This document shows, one piece after another, positions 53,984 through 62,558 of a stretch of DNA of 64,000 nucleotides. The translations under genes and the position numbers were made by a program. Source of the DNA: Streptomyces sp. Root431 (lineage in GTDB: Bacteria > Actinomycetota > Actinomycetes > Streptomycetales > Streptomycetaceae); the NCBI RefSeq assembly GCF_001426585.1, contig NZ_LMEI01000001.1, positions 363,166-427,165 of the forward strand, given 5' to 3'. The notes beneath the pieces were generated by a model. It saw only the letters and a program-made list of their open reading frames with translations. It had not been told where the DNA came from and searched no databases. Every line of letters starts with the position of its first letter. Position 1 is the stretch's first letter.

Positions 53984-53989
53984 AATCTA
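53984..53989 (-). promoter_or_regulatory. Possible proB -10 element
   Basis: TAGATT on the minus strand, 45 bases before the proB GTG and overlapping the GtrA stop. No clear -35. Confidence 0.35.
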
Positions 53990-54463
53990 CGCGAGCCGGG
54001 AGGGCTGACGCTCGTCCATTCCGTTCTCTGGACCGGGCCCCTCGGGACCGTCAGGACCGTCCTTGGGCTTCCGGGGCACCAGGATCCGCTGGGAGATCAG
54101 ATAGGTGAAGGGGATCGCGACGACGGCCGCGACGAGGGGCGCGACCCTGTCGTCCATGCCGGCCCAGGTGACGAGCGCGTACAGGCCGACGCTCTGCACG
54201 AGGTAGTTGGTGACGTTGGTGAGGGGGAAGAGGGCGAACTTCTTCCAGGTCGGACGGGTGCGGTAGGTGAAGTAGGTGTTGAGGAAGAAGGAGCCGATCA
54301 TGCTGATGAGGAAGGCGAGGGAGTACGCGGCGAAGTACGGCATCCAGGGGTGGAGCAGCAGGTAACACCCGAAGAACGTGCCGGTGTTGACGCCGCCGAC
54401 CAGCGCGAACCGAAAGATCTCGGCCAGCCGCGCGCGCCGCGCGCTCCCCCCGCCCGTCGTCAT
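53987..54463 (-). CDS. GtrA-family membrane protein
   Basis: The 158-residue protein has four transmembrane helices (FALVGGVNTGTFFGCYLLL, FAAYSLAFLISMIGSFFLNTYFTY, LVQSVGLYALVTW and APLVAAVVAIPFTYLIS) and the PTWKKFALFPLTN loop, all typical of GtrA. GtrA proteins move or help move polyprenyl-linked sugars across the membrane. Its ATG overlaps the GT2 stop by one base (TGATG), so the two are a coupled pair. This fits a sugar-on-lipid modification system. Confidence 0.93.
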   Translation of the reverse strand: MTTGGGSARRARLAEIFRFALVGGVNTGTFFGCYLLLHPWMPYFAAYSLAFLISMIGSFFLNTYFTYRTRPTWKKFALFPLTNVTNYLVQSVGLYALVTWAGMDDRVAPLVAAVVAIPFTYLISQRILVPRKPKDGPDGPEGPGPENGMDERQPSRLA

Positions 54464-55458
54464 CAGCGCTCCCGGTCGGTGGCCGTGACGCGGATGCGCT
54501 CGGCGGCGGCCCGCTCGGCCGCCCCGCGCCCGAAGGAGCGGTGGGTCTCCTTCACGAGGAAGTGCGGCCGCCGTTTCGTCTCGTAGTAGATCCGGCCGAT
54601 GTACTCGCCGATCAGTCCCAGCATCACCATCTGCACTCCCCCGAGCCCCACGATGATCGCGACCAGGGTGACGTATCCGGGGGCGGTGACGCCCTGGGTG
54701 ATCGCCGCGACGGCCACCCAGACCGCGTACAGGACGGCGAGGCCGCTGAGCATCATGCCCAGCCAGAGCGCGATGCGCAGCGGTCGGTTGTTGAAGGAGA
54801 TCAGCCCGTCCATGCCGTAGTTGAGCAGGGAGCTGAACTTCCACTTCGTCTCACCGCCCTCGCGGGCCGCGTTCTGGTAGTCGAAGGTGACGGTGTCGAA
54901 GCCGATCCAGGAGAACAGCCCCTTGGAGAAGCGGTTGTACTCGGGCAGCGAGAGCAGGGCGTCGACGGCGGGGCGGGACAGCAGGCGGAAGTCCCCGACG
55001 CCGTCGGTGAGTTCCACGTCGACCCAGCGGTTGACGGCCCGGTAGTACACGCGGCTGAGCGCGGAGCGGAGCTTCTTGTCCCCTTCGCGGGTCCGCCGCG
55101 CCATGACCTGGTCGTGGCCTTGGTGGAAGAGGTCCAGCATGCGCGCGAGGAGCTCCGGCGGGTGCTGGAGATCGGCGTCCATGATCACCACGGCGTCCCC
55201 GGTGGACTTGCGCAGACCGGCGAGCATGGCGGCCTCCTTGCCGAAGTTGCGGCTGAAGGAGGCGTACTGGGTGCGGTGCGGGTGCCGGGCGGCGATGGCG
55301 CGGAGCTTGCCGAGCGTTCCGTCGGAGCTGCCGTCGTCCACGTAACAGATCTCGTAGCCGACCGGGAGACCGTCGAGCACCTGGCGCATGCGCGCGTCGA
55401 ACCGTTCGATGACGTCCTCTTCGTTGTAGCAAGGGACGACGACGGAAAGCCTGGTCAT
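54463..55458 (-). CDS. GT2-family polyprenyl-phosphate glycosyltransferase
   Basis: The 331-residue protein has an N-terminal GT2 domain (LSVVVPCYNEEDVIERF, ICYVDDGSSDGTL, VIMDADLQHPPELLARMLDL) and two C-terminal helices (IALWLGMMLSGLAVLYAVWVAVA and YVTLVAIIVGLGGVQMVMLGLIGEYIGRIYYE). This is the GtrB/ArnC/DPM1 layout that makes polyprenyl-phosphate sugar. The ATG gives MTRLSVVVP. It is coupled to GtrA. Confidence 0.93.
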   Translation of the reverse strand: MTRLSVVVPCYNEEDVIERFDARMRQVLDGLPVGYEICYVDDGSSDGTLGKLRAIAARHPHRTQYASFSRNFGKEAAMLAGLRKSTGDAVVIMDADLQHPPELLARMLDLFHQGHDQVMARRTREGDKKLRSALSRVYYRAVNRWVDVELTDGVGDFRLLSRPAVDALLSLPEYNRFSKGLFSWIGFDTVTFDYQNAAREGGETKWKFSSLLNYGMDGLISFNNRPLRIALWLGMMLSGLAVLYAVWVAVAAITQGVTAPGYVTLVAIIVGLGGVQMVMLGLIGEYIGRIYYETKRRPHFLVKETHRSFGRGAAERAAAERIRVTATDRER

Positions 55459-55709
55459 GGAACGGTCACTCCAGTGGGATGAGCGAGAGTACGTCCTGAG
55501 GGACCGCCACCGGAGTCTCCTTCGAGCAGCGCGGCCACGGTACTGAGCGGCGGTGACCGCCGGGCGTCGCCCGGGTGACCTCTCCCGGTCGGCATGTCGT
55601 CCATGCAGCAAAGCATGCGGGGCAGATATTCATATACAGGGCATTCATGCCCTTTTATCACCCGTAGGGATGCCGTGCCACGGACCTTGACCACCTGGAG
55701 CGATGACCG

Positions 55710-57305
55710 GTGAGTAGGACGACCACCCCGGAGCACGGCGATACGCGGCGGCCGGGCGGCGGACCGGAGACCGGCGCCGCAGACACGGACGGAGACGGGG
55801 ACGGCCGCACGGATCGGGACACCACCGGACTCCGGCGGGCCCTGTCCTGGATCGCGCTGGTCGTCTCCGCCGGCGCCGGAGCGCTCCTCTCGGTCGGAGC
55901 CTTCCTCGGGCTCTACGTACGCCCCACATCGGACGACTGGTGCGCCCTCTGGAAGGCCCGCGACATGGGCGTCCTGGGCATCACCGCGGACTTCTACCGC
56001 ACCCAGAACGGGCGCGTCACGAACGCCTTCCTCACCGGGGTGATCTACTCCGACGACATGCGGGGCCCGAAGCTGCTGCCCGCCTTCCTCGTCGTCACGC
56101 TCGGCGCCGCGCTCTTCCTCCTCGCCCGCGCGGCCCTGCGCGCCCTGCGCCTGCCCGCGCCTCCGCCCGTGCTGCTCGCCGCCGCCGCGGCGCTCGTGTC
56201 GGCGCTGCTGTTCTTCGCCGGCACCCGCTCGTACCAGGTCCTGCTCTGGGCTCCGGCGACCGTCTCCCACACCCTGCCGAGCGTGATCGGCCTCTGGGCG
56301 GTGCTCTGCGCCGTGCGGGCCGCGCGCGCCGGCCACCGGTGGGCCCGGACGGCGGCGGTGGTCGCGGCGTTTCCGACGGGGGTGGCCCTCGGCATGCTCA
56401 GCGAGCCCTTCGCCATGGTGGCCGGGATCCTCGCGGGCACCGCCGCCCTCCTCTGCCTGCCCCGACTCGGCTGGACGAAGGACCGGTACGTGCCGACCTG
56501 GTGCGCTTCCCTGTGCCTCGGACTCGCCACGGGCCTCGTCCTGCTCACCACGTCACCCGGCGCCCGGTGGCGGCGCGCCCAGCATCCGCGGGAGCCGCTG
56601 TCGACCGAGCTGGTGGGAGAAACGTTCCGTGACTGGTGGCGCGTGTGGGAGACGATCGCGGGCCAGGGGGCGTACGCGGGCGCGGCCGCCATCGGCGCGC
56701 TCCTGGGCCTCGGCCTGGCCCTGACCCTCCCCCACGCCAACGCCCACCCCCACAGCCACACCCACACCCGGGAACCCGCCGGCCTCCCCCCGCGCCGCCT
56801 GTTCCGGATCGCGGTGCTCCTGCCGCTCCCGCTGATCGCCCTCGCCAGCCTGGCCGTCACCTACGGACTGCGCACCGGCTACGGAGACGTGGGCTGGACG
56901 TACGGGCGCACCTGGACCAGCTTCCTGCTCCCACTGCTGCTCACCCTCTGCGCGTACGGCACGTGGGGCGGGTACCGCCTGGGGCTCCTGCTCCGGCGGG
57001 CCGGCCGGCCCGCCGCCCGCGCCGCGGCGCTGGTCGCGGTGGGGGCGATCGCCGTCGGGAGCACGGCCGCGCTGGTGCGGCCGGTGTACGAGCTGACCAC
57101 CAGCACGGTGGTCCGCGCGACCGCCTGGGACCGGCAGAACGCGCGGATCCGGGCGGAGGCCGCGGCGGGCGCCCGGGACGTCGCCTACCGGCCGCTCCTC
57201 ATCGGCGGGCTGACCGAGCCGCTGTTCGCCCGCACCTACGCGCGGGACTGGGCGGCGCAGTGCACGGCCACGTACTACGGCGTGGACCGCATCCACCGCC
57301 CCTGA
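55710..57305 (+). CDS. Polytopic membrane protein (DUF6056-like)
   Basis: The 531-residue protein has a disordered acidic N terminus of about 40 residues and about ten transmembrane helices. After the first helix it has LYVRPTSDDWCALWKARDMG, where the SDDW acidic pair resembles active-site loops of GT-C glycosyltransferases. GAG-type sites upstream include GGAG nine bases before the GTG. It is convergent with galE. Function is inferred only as possible sugar transfer. Confidence 0.75.
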   Translation: MSRTTTPEHGDTRRPGGGPETGAADTDGDGDGRTDRDTTGLRRALSWIALVVSAGAGALLSVGAFLGLYVRPTSDDWCALWKARDMGVLGITADFYRTQNGRVTNAFLTGVIYSDDMRGPKLLPAFLVVTLGAALFLLARAALRALRLPAPPPVLLAAAAALVSALLFFAGTRSYQVLLWAPATVSHTLPSVIGLWAVLCAVRAARAGHRWARTAAVVAAFPTGVALGMLSEPFAMVAGILAGTAALLCLPRLGWTKDRYVPTWCASLCLGLATGLVLLTTSPGARWRRAQHPREPLSTELVGETFRDWWRVWETIAGQGAYAGAAAIGALLGLGLALTLPHANAHPHSHTHTREPAGLPPRRLFRIAVLLPLPLIALASLAVTYGLRTGYGDVGWTYGRTWTSFLLPLLLTLCAYGTWGGYRLGLLLRRAGRPAARAAALVAVGAIAVGSTAALVRPVYELTTSTVVRATAWDRQNARIRAEAAAGARDVAYRPLLIGGLTEPLFARTYARDWAAQCTATYYGVDRIHRP

Positions 57306-57326
57306 GGCGCGTCCTCCCCACACGAC

Positions 57327-57367
57327 GGAGTGGGGCGCCCCGGGCCGAAGCCGGGACACCCCACTCC
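57327..57367. terminator. Bidirectional terminator between membrane protein gene and galE
   Basis: GGAGTGGGG and CCCCACTCC pair perfectly around a CCCGG/CCGGG inner stem. It is flanked by both convergent stops. Confidence 0.8.
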
Positions 57368-57385
57368 CTCACACCGTCTCGGGCC

Positions 57386-58378
57386 TCAGCCGGCCGTGCG
57401 GGACGCCCGGTTCGCTACCCAGCCCTCCCAGGCGGAGCCGATCATGGTGCGGACGTCGTGACGGGCCTTCCAGCCGAGCTCCGACTCGATGCGCTCGGCG
57501 GAGGCGACCACGCGGGCCGGGTCGCCCGGACGGCGCGGGGTGACCACGGGTTCGACGCTGTGGCCCGTGATCTCGTTGATCAGGTCGACCATCTCGCGCA
57601 CCGACACGCCCTCGCCGCGCCCGATGTTCAGGGTCAGCGTGGCCGTCTCGCCGGCCTCGCCCGCCGCGGCGAGCGCGCGGGCCGCCGAGAGGTGGGCGTC
57701 GGCGATGTCGGCGACGTGGATGTAGTCGCGGATGCAGGTGCCGTCCGGGGTCGGGTAGTCGTCACCGAAGATGCGCGGGGACTCGCCGGAGTCGAGCCGC
57801 TCGAAGACCATCGGCACCAGGTTGAACACACCGGTGTCGGCGAGCTCGGGGGCCGCTGCGCCCGCCACGTTGAAGTACCGCAGGCAGGCGGTGGAGATGC
57901 CGTGGGCCTGGCCGACCGCGCGCGCCATCCACTCGCCGACGAGCTTGGTCTCGCCGTACGGGCTGAGCGGCAGGCACTCGGTGTCCTCGGTGACGAGGTC
58001 CACGTCGGGCATGCCGTAGACGGAGGCGGAGGACGAGAAGAGGAAGCTCTTCACCCCGGCGCCGGCTGCGGCCTCCAGGATGGTCTGCAGACCCGTCACG
58101 TTCTCGCGGTAGTAGAACAGCGGCTGCTCGACCGACTCGCCGACCTGCTTCTTGGCCGCCAGGTGCACGATGCCCTTGACCGCGTGCTCACGCAGCACCC
58201 GGTCGAGGAACTCGCGGTCCAGGACCGAGCCCTTCTCGAGCGCGACGCCCTCGGGGACGCGCGCCGGGTTGCCCGTGCTGAGGTCGTCGACCACGACGAC
58301 ACGCTCGCCGGCCTCGGTCATTGCTTTGACGACATGGGAACCGATGTATCCGGCGCCGCCGGTGATGAGCCAGGTCAT
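57386..58378 (-). CDS. galE: UDP-glucose 4-epimerase
   Basis: GalE interconverts UDP-glucose and UDP-galactose. The 330-residue SDR protein has the NAD-binding GGAGYIGSHV, the catalytic Ser in FSSSASVYG and the YGETK (Tyr/Lys) pair, and GDDYPTPDGTCIRDYIHV. It is leaderless (TAAACT, six bases, ATG). It lies among glycosyltransferase genes and probably supplies UDP-Gal to the envelope polymer, as well as central metabolism. Confidence 0.96.
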   Translation of the reverse strand: MTWLITGGAGYIGSHVVKAMTEAGERVVVVDDLSTGNPARVPEGVALEKGSVLDREFLDRVLREHAVKGIVHLAAKKQVGESVEQPLFYYRENVTGLQTILEAAAGAGVKSFLFSSSASVYGMPDVDLVTEDTECLPLSPYGETKLVGEWMARAVGQAHGISTACLRYFNVAGAAAPELADTGVFNLVPMVFERLDSGESPRIFGDDYPTPDGTCIRDYIHVADIADAHLSAARALAAAGEAGETATLTLNIGRGEGVSVREMVDLINEITGHSVEPVVTPRRPGDPARVVASAERIESELGWKARHDVRTMIGSAWEGWVANRASRTAG

Positions 58379-58384
58379 TCCGAC

Positions 58385-58390
58385 AGTTTA
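58385..58390 (-). promoter_or_regulatory. -10 element of leaderless galE transcript
   Basis: TAAACT on the minus strand, then GTCGGA and ATG. Confidence 0.6.
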
Positions 58391-58467
58391 GCCACAGGCC
58401 CGACACCGCCCGGCGGCCCCGCACAAGGGGTCCGCCGGGGCCGCTCTCCGGCGCTTCCGGCGCTCCC

Positions 58468-59649
58468 CTACCGCTCGATCTCGGCGAACACGGCGTCCCA
58501 CCGGTCGAGGACCTCCGGCAGCGACAGGCGCGCGACGTGCTCCCGCCCCGCCGCGCCGTACCGCCTCCGCAGCTCCGCGTCGTCCATGAGCTCGCCGAAA
58601 GCGGCGGCGAGCCCGGCCACGTCGGCCGGCGGCACCAGGGTGCCCGTGACGCCGTCGTCGACGAGCTCCCGGACACCGCCCGAGACGTCGAAGCTCACGC
58701 ACGGCACCCCGCACGCGGCGGCCTCCGCCAGCGCCATCGGACGGCCCTCGCGCTCGCTGCTGATCGCGACGACGGACAGCTCGCGGTAGGCGGCGGCCAT
58801 GTCCTTGACCGTGCCGCGCAGGACGACCTGGTCGGCGACGCCGAGGTCCTCGGCCTTCATGCGCAGCTCGTTCTCCAGCGGCCCGTCGCCGAAGAGGTGC
58901 AACTCCCACCCCTCGCGACCCGCGCCCCCGCGCCCCGAGCCCTCGCCCGCGCGGGCGCGCGCGAAGGCCTCGATCATCCGGTCGTACCGCTTGATCGGGT
59001 CGAGCCGGCCGACCGCGCCGATCCTGAGAGTGTCGAGCGGGGCCCGCTCGTCCGGGTAGAACGGCAGCGGGTTCGGCATCACCCGTACGTTCGGCAGGCG
59101 CTGGTTGACGAACTCGACCGCGTCCCCCTCGGAGAGGACGAGGGTCTGCTCCAGAGCCGGGTAGTGACGCCGGATCAGCCCCAGGTTGGCACTGCGCCGG
59201 GCCTGCGCGAAGGACTCGTGGTACTGCCCGATGCCCTTGAGGTGACGCCATTCCAGCGGCATGACCCAGTCCACGGCCCACGGCGAACCGAAGACGATGT
59301 AGCCGTCGTCGACCGCCGACAGTTTCCGCTGCATCTCCGCCCGCGCGTGGTCGCGGGCGGCCCGCGCCCGCCGGGCGTCGGAGCGCCGCGCCAGGCTGAG
59401 CCGGTCGCCGACCGTCCGCACCGGCGGCTTGGGGGCCGCGGCCGGCGGATAGAGCGTGGCGTGGCGGTACGCGCGCGTGGCGTTGTACGGGAAGGGCTCG
59501 GCGCTCGGCCGGATGCCGATCAGCTCGACGCGGTGGCCCCGCTCGCCCATGCCCTGGGCGAGGGTGTGCAGCACCCGCTGGGATCCGCCCATCGAGTCGA
59601 CGTCGACACCGACGAAGAACACGTTGCGGGCAGGGGAGGCCTCAGTCAT
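58468..59649 (-). CDS. GT4-family glycosyltransferase
   Basis: The 393-residue protein has the GT-B fold with a Gly-rich N-terminal loop (GVDVDSMGGSQRVLHTLAQGM), an IGAVGRLDPIKRYDRMIEAFARA nucleotide-sugar domain and the E-x7-E signature SEREGRPMALAEAAACGVPCV. Retaining enzymes of this group transfer sugars to polymers. Its ATG overlaps the stop of the upstream GT2/phosphotransferase fusion by eight bases, so both are translated together. Confidence 0.93.
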   Translation of the reverse strand: MTEASPARNVFFVGVDVDSMGGSQRVLHTLAQGMGERGHRVELIGIRPSAEPFPYNATRAYRHATLYPPAAAPKPPVRTVGDRLSLARRSDARRARAARDHARAEMQRKLSAVDDGYIVFGSPWAVDWVMPLEWRHLKGIGQYHESFAQARRSANLGLIRRHYPALEQTLVLSEGDAVEFVNQRLPNVRVMPNPLPFYPDERAPLDTLRIGAVGRLDPIKRYDRMIEAFARARAGEGSGRGGAGREGWELHLFGDGPLENELRMKAEDLGVADQVVLRGTVKDMAAAYRELSVVAISSEREGRPMALAEAAACGVPCVSFDVSGGVRELVDDGVTGTLVPPADVAGLAAAFGELMDDAELRRRYGAAGREHVARLSLPEVLDRWDAVFAEIER

Positions 59650-62425
59650 GGGTGCCGCCTTCGAAAAAAGCGTCGACCACCAGCTTGCTCGCGTGGCCGG
59701 TCTCGTACGAGCAGAACATCTCCTGGAAGCGCGCGTAGCGCTCCGCGTGCCCCTTTTGCACGCCCTCCAGGTCCCGCACGGCGGCGGCGAGTTCCTCGGT
59801 GGTCGTCAGCATCGGCCCGGGGGCGATGTCCTCGAGGTCGTAGTACGTGCCCCGGTCGCCGCCCTTGTAGTCCTCGTAGTCGTCCGTGTACAGCAGTATC
59901 GGGCGGCCCGTGTTGGCGTAGTCGAACATCAGCGACGAGTAGTCCGTGAGCACCGCGTCCGAGGCCAGCATCAGGTCGTTGACGTCGGCGAACGCGGAGC
60001 CGTCGCGGAGGAAGTGGCCGAGCTCCGGGTCGACCTTGAACCGGTCGTACGGGTGGGCGCGCACGACGACGATCCACTCGTCGGAGAGCTGCGGGGCCAG
60101 CTCCTCGAAGTCCACCCGGATCGACTGTCCGGTGCGGCGCGCCGCGTCGCGGAAGGTGGGGGCGTAGAGCAGCACCTTGCGGTCGGCCGGGATGCCCAGG
60201 GATTCGCGGACGGCGGCCGCCCTGACCCGCTGCTCCGGCTCCGCCCAGCGCACGAGCACGTCGTTGCGCGGGTAGCCGGAGCGGATCAGGTCGGCCGTGA
60301 CCTCGAAGGCCGGGACGAAGGTCCGCTCGAACTCGGCGCTCGGGCAGACGAGCGCGTCCCAGCGGCCCACGGCGGCGCGGAACCGGCCCTTCTCGATCTC
60401 CGAGGCACCGCGCAGCGACGGGACGTCGAAGCCCATCGCCTTGAAGGTCTGGCCGTGCCAGGTCTGGAGGTACCGGGTGCCCTTGGGCTTCCGGTAGAGG
60501 TAGGGGAGGTTGTGCGAGTCGACCCAGTACGTGGCCCGGGCCAGCGCGCGGCCGTAGGCGAAGCTGCCGCGCTTCACGAGCGTGACGTCGTCGGGGAAGG
60601 AGTCCCGGCTGCCGGAGTACGCCCAGATCACGTCGATCGGGAGGTTGCGGCGCTTGAGCTCCTCGTAGACGTAGCGGGGGTTGTCCGCGTAGCCGCGGCC
60701 CTCGATCGCCTCGAAGACGGCCAGGCCGCGCTTGCGCGGGAGCTTGGCGACGGCGTCGTAGGCCGTCGCCTTGCCCTCGTTGCCGACGATGATCTTCTTG
60801 ACCTTGCCGACCTTCGCCTTGGTCTTGCGGGCGTAGGGGCCGAGCGGTTCGAGGGACTTCAGGACGCCGGAGCGCTGCCAGGTCACCTCCAGGCGCCCCG
60901 CGCCCTTCTGCTCGGCCTGGACGCGCAGGTGGTGGATGCCGAACGTGTGGTAGCGGAGGGTGGCGCGGAAGTCGGGCTGGTCGTGCCGGGCCAGCAGGAT
61001 GTCCGTACGCCGGGCGCCGTCCTGCTCCAGGGCGATCACCGGGTGGCGGCGGGTCGCCACGCCGACCTTGCCGACCGGGACCTTCCGCAGGTCCAGCTCG
61101 GCCCTGGAGACGTACTGCCCCTCGCCGTCCGGGACGAGCGTGAGGGGCACCGTCAGCGGCGTCTTGTGGGCGGCCAGCTTCGCCGAGGCCTCGGTGTCCT
61201 CGGTGATCAGGCCGACCGGGTCGTACGTACGGATCTCCAGGCGCATGACCGGGCCGAGCATCGACACGGAGGTCAGCTCGTGCCGCAGGCGCCCGCTGCC
61301 GAGGCCCTGTTCGCGCAGGTGCCACTCGCTGAGGTCGAGCTCGCGGCGGCTCGCGTCGTCGGCCGGCGCGACGGCGCCCCAGTAGGGGACGCCGGCCACC
61401 TCGGTGACGGCGCGGGGCGCGAGCTGCGGCCGGCCGAACTGGCGGGCGGCCACGGCGGCCTCCTCCAGCCTGCCGGTGCGCAGCAGGTGGACGCAGACGC
61501 GCTCCTCGCGGGAGAGCCGCTCGTAGGTCTCGTCGGCGATCTCGTCGAGGTACGGGGTGACCTCGGCGGCGAACTCCGCGATCCATTCGGCGTCGCGGAA
61601 CGGCAGGTCGCCCAGGTACAGGCGGAAGTCGTGCCGGAGGAACTTGTGGTCCTTCTCCGCGCGGAGCCCGTCGTCGCCGCGCTCCTCCAGCCAGGCGTCG
61701 ATCAGCCGCGCCACGCCGATGCGGTCGCGGACGTTCTGGATCTTGTGGCGGCTCGACGAGATGGAGACGCTCTCGGGCGCGAGGCGCCAGGTGTAGACCG
61801 GCCACGGGACGACGGCGAAGGTCTCCGCGAGCGTGTACGCCTGCGCGGAGAACAGCTGGTCCTCGTAGTGGATGCCCTCGGGGAAGGCGAGGCCGTTCTC
61901 CCGGATGAAGGCGGTGCGGTAGAGCTTGTTCGTCGACAGGTGGTCGAAGAAGTACTCGGGCCGCTCGGCGATGCCCTCGACGACCCGCTGCTCGGTGAAG
62001 AGGTGCGGGTACCACAGGCCCGTGGAGTCGGTCGCCTCGTAGAGCCGGGTCACCTCACCGGTCACGAAGTCGACGCCGGTCTCCTCGGCGACCAGCAGCA
62101 TGCTCTTGCAGGCGTGCCGGGGCAGTTCGTCGTCGCTGTCGAGGAACATGACGTACGGGGCGCGCGCGACGGCGATGCCGCGGTTGCGGGGGGCGCTGCA
62201 GCCGCCGCTGTTCTGCTCCAGGCGCGCGTAGCGCACGCGCGGGTCGGAGGCCTCCAGGGCCCGCGCGACACGCTCGGTGCCATCGGTCGAACAGTCGTCG
62301 GCGATGATCACTTCGAGATTGTTCAGGGTCTGGTCGAGTACGGACCGAACCGCTCGCGGGAGCCGTTCCTCATCGTTGTAGACGATGACGACGACGCTCA
62401 CATCGGGGACGTCGCTAGTCGGCAT
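59642..62425 (-). CDS. GT2 and CDP-glycerol phosphotransferase fusion
   Basis: This is a 927-residue two-domain enzyme. Residues about 1-250 are a GT2 transferase (VVVIVYNDEERLPRAVRSVL, DDCSTDGTERVA, MFLDSDDELPRHA); residues about 560-915 are a TagF/TagB-type glycerophosphotransferase (YWVDSHNLPYLYRKPKGTRY, TWHGQTFKAMGFD, YPRNDVLV, YAPTFRDAA, TDYSSLMFDYANTGRPILLY). Such fusions make poly(glycosyl)phosphate or teichoic-acid-like wall polymers. GAGAGGAC lies before the ATG. From memory, it matches S. coelicolor SCO2590, which I could not verify. Confidence 0.93.
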   Translation of the reverse strand: MPTSDVPDVSVVVIVYNDEERLPRAVRSVLDQTLNNLEVIIADDCSTDGTERVARALEASDPRVRYARLEQNSGGCSAPRNRGIAVARAPYVMFLDSDDELPRHACKSMLLVAEETGVDFVTGEVTRLYEATDSTGLWYPHLFTEQRVVEGIAERPEYFFDHLSTNKLYRTAFIRENGLAFPEGIHYEDQLFSAQAYTLAETFAVVPWPVYTWRLAPESVSISSSRHKIQNVRDRIGVARLIDAWLEERGDDGLRAEKDHKFLRHDFRLYLGDLPFRDAEWIAEFAAEVTPYLDEIADETYERLSREERVCVHLLRTGRLEEAAVAARQFGRPQLAPRAVTEVAGVPYWGAVAPADDASRRELDLSEWHLREQGLGSGRLRHELTSVSMLGPVMRLEIRTYDPVGLITEDTEASAKLAAHKTPLTVPLTLVPDGEGQYVSRAELDLRKVPVGKVGVATRRHPVIALEQDGARRTDILLARHDQPDFRATLRYHTFGIHHLRVQAEQKGAGRLEVTWQRSGVLKSLEPLGPYARKTKAKVGKVKKIIVGNEGKATAYDAVAKLPRKRGLAVFEAIEGRGYADNPRYVYEELKRRNLPIDVIWAYSGSRDSFPDDVTLVKRGSFAYGRALARATYWVDSHNLPYLYRKPKGTRYLQTWHGQTFKAMGFDVPSLRGASEIEKGRFRAAVGRWDALVCPSAEFERTFVPAFEVTADLIRSGYPRNDVLVRWAEPEQRVRAAAVRESLGIPADRKVLLYAPTFRDAARRTGQSIRVDFEELAPQLSDEWIVVVRAHPYDRFKVDPELGHFLRDGSAFADVNDLMLASDAVLTDYSSLMFDYANTGRPILLYTDDYEDYKGGDRGTYYDLEDIAPGPMLTTTEELAAAVRDLEGVQKGHAERYARFQEMFCSYETGHASKLVVDAFFEGGTHD

Positions 62426-62558
62426 CCAAGTCCTCTCACACGGGCATGCGGTGGTACGGGCGCGCTCACAGTTGATTGATGAACGCCCCCGGCGACCGCC
62501 AAGTCACGACCGGGCGGAAAATTGTTCCGAAACTCGTCCCCCGCGCATCGGATGGTGT